Shown here one piece after another: positions 5,969 to 10,578 of a DNA stretch of 10,578 nt; position 1 is the stretch's first letter; each line of letters begins with the position of its first letter. Origin of the DNA: Chloroflexota bacterium (GTDB lineage Bacteria; Chloroflexota; Anaerolineae; 4572-78; J111). The notes under the pieces are model-generated. The model had not been told where the DNA came from, made no database searches, and saw nothing but the letters and a program-made list of their open reading frames with translations. Location: contig RFJV01000091.1 in the NCBI GenBank assembly GCA_003694775.1, positions 1-10,578 on the forward strand, written 5' to 3'. Both the position numbers and the translations under genes were made by a program.

Positions 5969-6856
5969 ATGGCCGCAGTTGCATCCGCTACACCACGCCG
6001 TTCGATAAAGGAAACCCTGTACCACTTTAAAATTGTCAAGCGCGCCGCAATTATCCTGTCTGTCCTGTTCTTCGGCTTTACGATGCTTTTTCCCTTCTTC
6101 TGGATGGGGTTAACCTCCATTCGGACCGGTAATGACCTGTTCAAAATTGCCAAAACCCCCTTTGCTGTGCACGGGGTGACGCTTCAGCACTACTACCTGC
6201 TGTTGACCGAAACCAAATTCATCCGCTGGATGTTCAACAGCCTGTTTGTGGCGTCCACCGCCTCGGTGATGGCCCTGATTGTAGGCATCATTGCCGCCTA
6301 CAGCTTTGGCCGCCTGCGCTACCGCGGCGGCGCGGCCATTGCCCTGCTGGTCTTTTCTACTTACCTGATTCCGCCGGTTCTGCTGTTCATTCCGCTGAAC
6401 GTGGTGGTCAACACCCTGAAGCTGTCCAACAACCTCTGGTCCCTTATTCTCACCTACCAGACTTTTATGGTTCCGTTTATCGCCTGGATGCTGGCCGGCT
6501 ACTTCAAGAGCATCCCGGCGGAGCTGGTCGACGCGGCCCGCATCGACGGCGCGTCCCGCATCAAGGCGATGCTGGTCATTGACCTGCCGCTCATTCTGCC
6601 GGGGGTTATTTCCGTCTTCTTCTTTGCCTTTACTCTGGCCTGGAACGAGTACCTGTACGCCTTCACCTTTATCCGCAGTTCCTCCAAACTGCCGGTCGCG
6701 GTGGGGGTGGTCAATGCCCTGCAGGTGGGAGATGTGTACTTCTGGGGACAGCTTATGGCCGGCGCCATTCTCGGTTCGGTGCCGGTGGTCATCATCTACT
6801 CTTTCCTGATGGACTACTACCTGGCCGGCCTGACCGCCGGTGCAGTGAAAGGATAA
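5969..6856 (+). CDS. ABC sugar transporter permease 2 (MalG/UgpE-like)
   Basis: A 295-residue inner-membrane permease that pairs with the product of 5021-5965 to form the translocation channel. Membrane segments appear near residues 26-48, 90-112, 121-147, 156-178, 208-230 and 260-282. The EAA motif is at about 186-212 (LVDAARIDGASRIKA, then LPLILPG), and WNEYLYA near 225 is typical of the MalG group. GAGGAG at 5955-5960 lies 8 nt before ATG 5969, inside the end of the first permease gene. Downstream lies the transketolase N-subunit gene, with a 3- or 57-nt gap depending on its start, so transport and metabolism are probably on one transcript. Confidence 0.95.
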   Translation: MAAVASATPRRSIKETLYHFKIVKRAAIILSVLFFGFTMLFPFFWMGLTSIRTGNDLFKIAKTPFAVHGVTLQHYYLLLTETKFIRWMFNSLFVASTASVMALIVGIIAAYSFGRLRYRGGAAIALLVFSTYLIPPVLLFIPLNVVVNTLKLSNNLWSLILTYQTFMVPFIAWMLAGYFKSIPAELVDAARIDGASRIKAMLVIDLPLILPGVISVFFFAFTLAWNEYLYAFTFIRSSSKLPVAVGVVNALQVGDVYFWGQLMAGAILGSVPVVIIYSFLMDYYLAGLTAGAVKG

Positions 6857-6913
6857 CCTATGCTGACCAATACCGCGAGCCGTACTGAACTTTCCTGGAA
6901 AAGGGGGTTAACT

Positions 6914-7780
6914 ATGCCAGCCTCAAACTCGAACCACTCCAAAGCACCAAACGGCAAGATGTCCATTGAAGACCTGCAGAAGATGGCCGTGCAGGTCCGG
7001 CTGGACATCATCCATATGATTCACAAGGCCAAAGCCGGACATCCGGGCGGTTCGCTTTCCGCCGCCGACATCGTCACCGCCCTGTACTTCCGGGTGATGA
7101 ATATCGACCCGCACAACCCCGACTGGCCCGACCGCGACCGCTTCATCCTGTCCAAAGGGCACGCCTGTCCGGTCTGGTACGCCGCCCTGGCCGAGCGGGG
7201 CTACTTCGACAAAAAGCATCTGGATACCCTGCGCCGGCTCAACAGCATTCTGCAGGGCCACGCAGATATGAAAAAGACCCCCGGCGTGGATATGACCGTC
7301 GGCTCGCTGGGACAGGGGCTCTCTGCCGGGGTGGGAATGGCCCTGGCGGCGCGGGTGCTGAAGAAAGATTACCACGTGTGGGTGGTCATCGGCGATGGCG
7401 AGGCCCAGGAAGGGGCCATCTGGGAGGCGGCAATGGCCGGGGCCAAGTGGAAGCTGGACAATTTGACCGTGGTAGTGGATAATAACGGCATCCAGAACGA
7501 TACCTTTACCGATGAAGTAATGCCGCTGGGCGACCTGCCGGCCAAGTGGAAAGCCTTCGGCTGGCACGTGATGGAGATTGACGGCCACGATATGGCCCAA
7601 ATTGTGCCGGCCCTGGAAGAAGCCAAAACTATCAAGGGCATTCCTACCGTTATCATTGCCAAAACCGTCAAGGGCAAGGGCGTGTCGTTTATGGAAAATG
7701 TCCCTGCCTGGCACGGCAAGGCCCCCAACGACGAACAGGCCGAGATTGCCATCAGCGAGATAAGGAGGCAGTTGTCATGA
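6914..7780 (+). CDS. Transketolase, N-terminal (TPP-binding) subunit
   Basis: A 288-residue N-terminal half of a split transketolase; with the next gene product it makes a heteromeric enzyme that transfers two-carbon ketol units using thiamine diphosphate and a divalent metal. Visible motifs: GHPGG with His43, SKGHA with His83, TVGSLGQGLS at about 128-137, the TPP/metal signature GDGE at 160-163 with Asn190/Asn191 (VVVDNNG), and His267 (WHGKAP). I chose ATG 6914, where AAGGGGG lies 6 nt upstream; ATG 6860, preceded by AAAGGA and 3 nt after the permease stop, would add 18 unconserved residues and is a real alternative. Its stop overlaps the next start (ATGA). Its place behind a sugar importer suggests a dedicated catabolic enzyme, not the housekeeping one; donor and acceptor are unknown. 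Confidence 0.93.
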   Translation: MPASNSNHSKAPNGKMSIEDLQKMAVQVRLDIIHMIHKAKAGHPGGSLSAADIVTALYFRVMNIDPHNPDWPDRDRFILSKGHACPVWYAALAERGYFDKKHLDTLRRLNSILQGHADMKKTPGVDMTVGSLGQGLSAGVGMALAARVLKKDYHVWVVIGDGEAQEGAIWEAAMAGAKWKLDNLTVVVDNNGIQNDTFTDEVMPLGDLPAKWKAFGWHVMEIDGHDMAQIVPALEEAKTIKGIPTVIIAKTVKGKGVSFMENVPAWHGKAPNDEQAEIAISEIRRQLS

Positions 7781-8838
7781 CCATCAATCATGCCCTCTAC
7801 CATTATGTCAGGCCGGAAGTTGTCGACAAGCTGACCTCGGATGACCTGTTTAAGACCCTCCCCTCTCAGGCTACCCGCTACGCCTACGCCGAAGCCATTC
7901 TGGAGCTGGGAGAAAAGGACCCGCGCATTGTGGTGCTGGACGCGGATGTGTCCAAATCTATCGGCACCAACAAGTTTGCCGAAAAGTTCCCCGACCGCTC
8001 CTTTAACTTTGGCATTGCCGAACAGAATATGATGGCCGCCGCGGCCGGGATGGCGACCACGGGCCTGATTCCCTTTGCCTCCACCTACGCCGTCTTTGCC
8101 AGCATGCGGGCGCTGGACCAGGTGCGGAACAGCATCCACTACCCCCACCTGAACGTAAAAATCGCCGCCAGCCACAGCGGCATCACTCCCGGCCCCGATG
8201 GAGTGACGCACCAGGCCCAGGAGGATATTTCCATTATGCGCGCCCTGGCCGGCTCCTGCGTGATTGCCCCGGCAGATTCCCCCACCACCAAACAGGCTGT
8301 CTATGCCGCCGCGGCGTACGAAGGCCCGGTTTACCTGAGCTTCACCCGCGACCCTGTGCCCATCCTCTTCGACGAGTCGTTCCCCTTTGAAATCGGCAAG
8401 GCGGTGACCATCCGCGACGGTGACGATGTAGCCGTGATTGCCATGCGCGACCTGGTCATCCAGGCGTTGATAGCCGCGGAGCGGCTGGCCCAGGAAGAAG
8501 GCATCCAGGCCAGGGTTATCTACTGCCACACCATCAAACCGCTGGATACCGAAGCCGTTCTGCAGGCGGCGCAGGAAACCGGCGCGGTGGTAGTGGCCGA
8601 AAACAACGTCACCTTTGGCGGGCTGGGCAGTGCCGTGGCCGAACTGCTGGTGGCAAACTACCCCATCCCGATGCGCCAGATAGGGGTCAAAGACACCTTT
8701 GCCGAGTCCGGCCCTTATCTGGAGGTCATCCACAAATACGGCCTGACCGCGCCCCACATTGCCAATGCAGTGCGGGAAGTGCTGGCCCACAAAGCCCGCT
8801 TCTTCAAACAGCCCAATCTGTCTGCCGCGATAGTTTGA
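7777..8838 (+). CDS. Transketolase, C-terminal (pyrimidine-binding) subunit
   Basis: A 353-residue partner of the preceding subunit, somewhat longer than usual (about 310-320) because of roughly 30 extra N-terminal residues. The pyrimidine-binding domain spans about 30-195, with the TPP-activating Glu82 (FGIAEQN), His133 (HSGIT) and His145 (VTHQAQED). The C-terminal transketolase domain spans about 215-340. ATG 7777 overlaps the upstream stop by 4 nt and has AAGGAGG at 7762-7768, so translation is coupled, as expected for subunits made in equal amounts. Two spots differ from the common pattern: AENNVTFGGLG where most relatives have EEHxxxGGLG, and IAMRDL where most have a glycine-rich turn. 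These may reflect a non-standard substrate. Apulose-4-phosphate and sulfofructose transketolases share this split design. Confidence 0.92.
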   Translation: MTINHALYHYVRPEVVDKLTSDDLFKTLPSQATRYAYAEAILELGEKDPRIVVLDADVSKSIGTNKFAEKFPDRSFNFGIAEQNMMAAAAGMATTGLIPFASTYAVFASMRALDQVRNSIHYPHLNVKIAASHSGITPGPDGVTHQAQEDISIMRALAGSCVIAPADSPTTKQAVYAAAAYEGPVYLSFTRDPVPILFDESFPFEIGKAVTIRDGDDVAVIAMRDLVIQALIAAERLAQEEGIQARVIYCHTIKPLDTEAVLQAAQETGAVVVAENNVTFGGLGSAVAELLVANYPIPMRQIGVKDTFAESGPYLEVIHKYGLTAPHIANAVREVLAHKARFFKQPNLSAAIV

Positions 8839-8883
8839 GAAGCTGTTTCCCGTTGGAGACCGGGGGAGGGGGGGATAAGATGC

Positions 8884-8911
8884 CATCCCTCATCCCTCCT
8901 CCTTCATCCTT
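8884..8911. repeat. CATCCYT heptamer repeat, about 4 units
   Basis: CATCCCT twice, one degenerate unit CCTCCTT, then CATCCTT, in the 94-nt gap before the dehydrogenase gene. The unit set is the same as at 181-215, 8.7 kb away. A G-rich run (8863-8876) precedes it. Confidence 0.8.
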
Positions 8912-8932
8912 TACTTAACGCGAGGAGATACG

Positions 8933-9919
8933 ATGAGCAAACCCAAAGTTTTTGTCACCCGTGAAATCCCGGAAAAAGGACTGGCCCAGGTGCGGGAGTT
9001 CTGCGATGCCGACATCTGGCCCGGCGAACTGCCGCCGCCCCGTGAGGTTCTGCTGGAACGGGTCAAGGGCGTGGACGGTATCCTCTCTCTGCTGACCTCC
9101 AAAATCGACGCCGCAGTGATGGACGCGGCCGGCCCCCAGCTCAAGGTTATCAGCAACTACGCCGTGGGGTTCGATAATATCGACATCCCGGAGGCCACCC
9201 GCCGCGGTATTCCGGTCGGCAACACGCCCGGTGTACTGACCGACACCACCGCCGACTTTGCCTTTGCCCTGCTGATGGCCGCGGCTCGCCGGGTGGTGGA
9301 AGGAGATAACTACACGCGGGCCGGCAAATGGAAAACGTGGGGACCCAAACTCCTGCTGGGGGTAGATGTTCACGGCGCCACGCTGGGGATTGTCGGTTTT
9401 GGGCGCATTGGCAAGGCAATGGCAAAACGGGCCAGCGGCTTCAATATGCGGGTGCTCTACTACGACCCCATCAACCAGAACGACCCGGACGCACCCTCTC
9501 TCAACGCCCGCTTTACCGAACTGGACGAACTGTACGCCGAGTCGGACTTCGTATCCATCCACACTCCCCTCACCCCGGAAACCCGCCATCTCATCAGCAC
9601 CGAGGCTTTCAAAAAGATGAAGTCCACGGCCGTTCTCATCAACACCGCCCGCGGGCCGGTGGTCGATAATGAGGCCCTGTACCACGCCCTGAAAAACGGC
9701 GACATCGCCTATGCCGCGCTCGATGTGACCGAACCGGAGCCGATTCCGGCGGACAGCCCCTTGCTGTCGCTGGAGAACATCATCATCACTCCCCATATTG
9801 CCAGCGCCAGCCGGGCTACCCGCGACAAAATGGCCGAGATGGCCGCGGCCAACCTGCTGGCCGGCCTGAAGGGTGAACCCCTGCCAACCTGTGTAAACCC
9901 CGAAGTGTACAAACGGTAG
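8933..9919 (+). CDS. D-isomer-specific 2-hydroxyacid dehydrogenase (glyoxylate/hydroxypyruvate reductase type)
   Basis: A 328-residue NAD(P)-dependent oxidoreductase of full family length that would interconvert a 2-oxoacid such as glyoxylate or hydroxypyruvate with its D-2-hydroxyacid in the cytoplasm. The Rossmann dinucleotide motif is GFGRIG at 155-160. The catalytic triad is Arg240 (NTARGPVVD), Glu269 (TEPEP) and His288 (TPHIAS). The substrate-domain segment NYAVGFDNID near 75-84 is typical of the GyaR/GRHPR group. ATG 8933 has GAGGAG 5 nt upstream. It follows the transketolase pair on the same strand after 94 nt with heptamer repeats, so it may share their transcript. Its likely job is to handle a two- or three-carbon acid from the pathway, or recycle redox. 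Glyoxylate reductase is favoured over phosphoglycerate dehydrogenase because there is no ACT or intervening domain. Confidence 0.93.
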   Translation: MSKPKVFVTREIPEKGLAQVREFCDADIWPGELPPPREVLLERVKGVDGILSLLTSKIDAAVMDAAGPQLKVISNYAVGFDNIDIPEATRRGIPVGNTPGVLTDTTADFAFALLMAAARRVVEGDNYTRAGKWKTWGPKLLLGVDVHGATLGIVGFGRIGKAMAKRASGFNMRVLYYDPINQNDPDAPSLNARFTELDELYAESDFVSIHTPLTPETRHLISTEAFKKMKSTAVLINTARGPVVDNEALYHALKNGDIAYAALDVTEPEPIPADSPLLSLENIIITPHIASASRATRDKMAEMAAANLLAGLKGEPLPTCVNPEVYKR

Positions 9920-9933
9920 AATCCCATCTCGCC

Positions 9934-9965
9934 GGGTGGGTGAGGGCAGTTGCCCTTGCCCACCC
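9934..9965. terminator. Hairpin between convergent genes, possible bidirectional terminator
   Basis: GGGTGGG (9934-9940) pairs with CCCACCC (9959-9965) and AGGGCA (9943-9948) with TGCCCT (9951-9956), separated by a symmetrical TG/TG internal loop and closed by a 2-nt turn. It sits 14 nt after the dehydrogenase stop and 9 nt after the stop of the opposing gene. Neither strand has a T-tract, so the terminator call rests on placement and stem stability. Confidence 0.55.
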
Positions 9966-9974
9966 CTCCCCTGC

Positions 9975-10578
9975 TCACCGCCGGGACAATCCCCACAAAA
10001 ACAGCAGAGCCGACAGTCCGAACAGCCCGCCGGCGGGCAGAGCCGCATCCGCGGCATACAGCACCGCGCCGGCCACCAGCATCGACCCGGCGGCGGTCAT
10101 CCAGCCCAACCGGTCCACCGAGGCTTCCAGCTTTTCCAGCCGGCGGCGCAAATCCGGCGCCAGGGAGGTCTGCACGGTCAGGTCGCCGCGGCGGGCCTGG
10201 GCCAGCACGTCATCCAGGCTGTGAGGCAGGCGGAACACGGTTTGCCCCACCGTAACCACCTCCTCCAGCCACTCCCGCCAGCTGCGCTGAACTTCCTCGC
10301 GGGCCAGCCGCTCGGCAAAGGGAATGGTTTCGGCCCAGGGGTCAAAGTTGGGGTCCAGGTTGGTGGCCATACCGGACAAAATACCGACCGCCCGGATGAC
10401 GAACAGCATATCTGCCGGAAACTGGAACGGCATCTCATAGACAATATCGCGGTATTCCCGGACAAAATAGCGGATTTCCCCCTCGGCCAGGTCTTTAATC
10501 TGGCCCATCCGGATGCCCCACACCCGCTTGAACATATCCGCGGTAGCCTCTTCCAGCCGCTTCAGGTCCGCGCCGGGC
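9975..10578 (-). CDS. ABC1 kinase/AarF/UbiB-family protein, C-terminal part (truncated by window edge)
   Basis: Only the last 200 residues are visible; the reading frame stays open to the right edge, so the gene starts outside and the Met at 10535 is internal. The segment PFQFPADMLFVIRAVGILSGMA, with DPNFDPW after it, is the characteristic C-terminal region of ABC1/AarF/UbiB atypical kinases. It is followed by a helical stretch (about 85-135 of the visible part) and two predicted hydrophobic helices at the end (MTAAGSMLVAGAVLYAADA and GGLFGLSALLFLWGL), the membrane hairpin often seen in this family. The kinase-like core with its ATP-binding residues lies outside the window and cannot be checked. 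Such proteins support isoprenoid-quinone or lipid metabolism. It is convergent to the catabolic block and probably unrelated to it. Confidence 0.85.
   Translation of the reverse strand, partial: PGADLKRLEEATADMFKRVWGIRMGQIKDLAEGEIRYFVREYRDIVYEMPFQFPADMLFVIRAVGILSGMATNLDPNFDPWAETIPFAERLAREEVQRSWREWLEEVVTVGQTVFRLPHSLDDVLAQARRGDLTVQTSLAPDLRRRLEKLEASVDRLGWMTAAGSMLVAGAVLYAADAALPAGGLFGLSALLFLWGLSRR

Noticed and set aside
7369..8886. Long open frame (505 codons) on the minus strand opposite the transketolase genes
   Set aside because: It is antisense to two genes with intact catalytic motifs and linked translation. Its product is repetitive and resembles no family I know.
8915..10057. Minus-strand open frame (380 codons) opposite the dehydrogenase
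   Set aside because: The dehydrogenase on the plus strand has the full Rossmann motif and catalytic triad; the antisense translation is compositionally odd and also overlaps the AarF/UbiB gene out of frame.

Overview
The window looks like chromosomal DNA from a GC-rich, free-living bacterium, most likely Chloroflexota (Anaerolineae/Caldilineae-like). The best clue is the solute-binding lipoprotein, whose lipobox is followed by a Val/Glu/Lys repeat linker ending in VTATP, a style common in that phylum. Heptameric tandem repeats between genes and an AarF/UbiB-type gene fit but do not prove it. I could not run any search, so the taxonomy is inference.

Region by region. Positions 1-322 hold no gene: a 106-bp hairpin with 50-bp arms, an octamer array, a heptamer array, a strong sigma70-type promoter and a perfect 17-bp-arm palindrome in the leader of the next gene. 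323-1390 is a tyrosine recombinase with all catalytic residues, whose N-terminus is partly encoded by another heptamer array. 1391-1521 carries a near-consensus promoter with three copies of a 10-bp operator-like element on top of it. 1522-2205 is a GntR/FCD regulator. 2206-2429 is a non-coding, hairpin-rich leader. 2430-9919 is a co-directional catabolic block: a xylose-isomerase-like TIM-barrel protein, an ABC sugar importer (binding lipoprotein and two permeases, no ATPase), a two-subunit transketolase and a D-2-hydroxyacid dehydrogenase of the glyoxylate/hydroxypyruvate reductase type. A hairpin at 9934-9965 separates this block from a convergent, truncated ABC1/AarF/UbiB-family gene at the right edge.

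How it may work together (inference). The FCD regulator senses a small acid or sugar metabolite and controls itself and probably the block. The importer brings in a sugar or sugar derivative, using a shared ATPase encoded elsewhere. The TIM-barrel enzyme isomerises or epimerises it. The split transketolase moves a two-carbon ketol unit into central metabolism, and the dehydrogenase handles a two- or three-carbon 2-oxoacid. No sugar kinase is present, so the pathway is incomplete here. The set resembles known pathways built around dedicated split transketolases (apiose, sulfoquinovose) but cannot be assigned to either from sequence alone.
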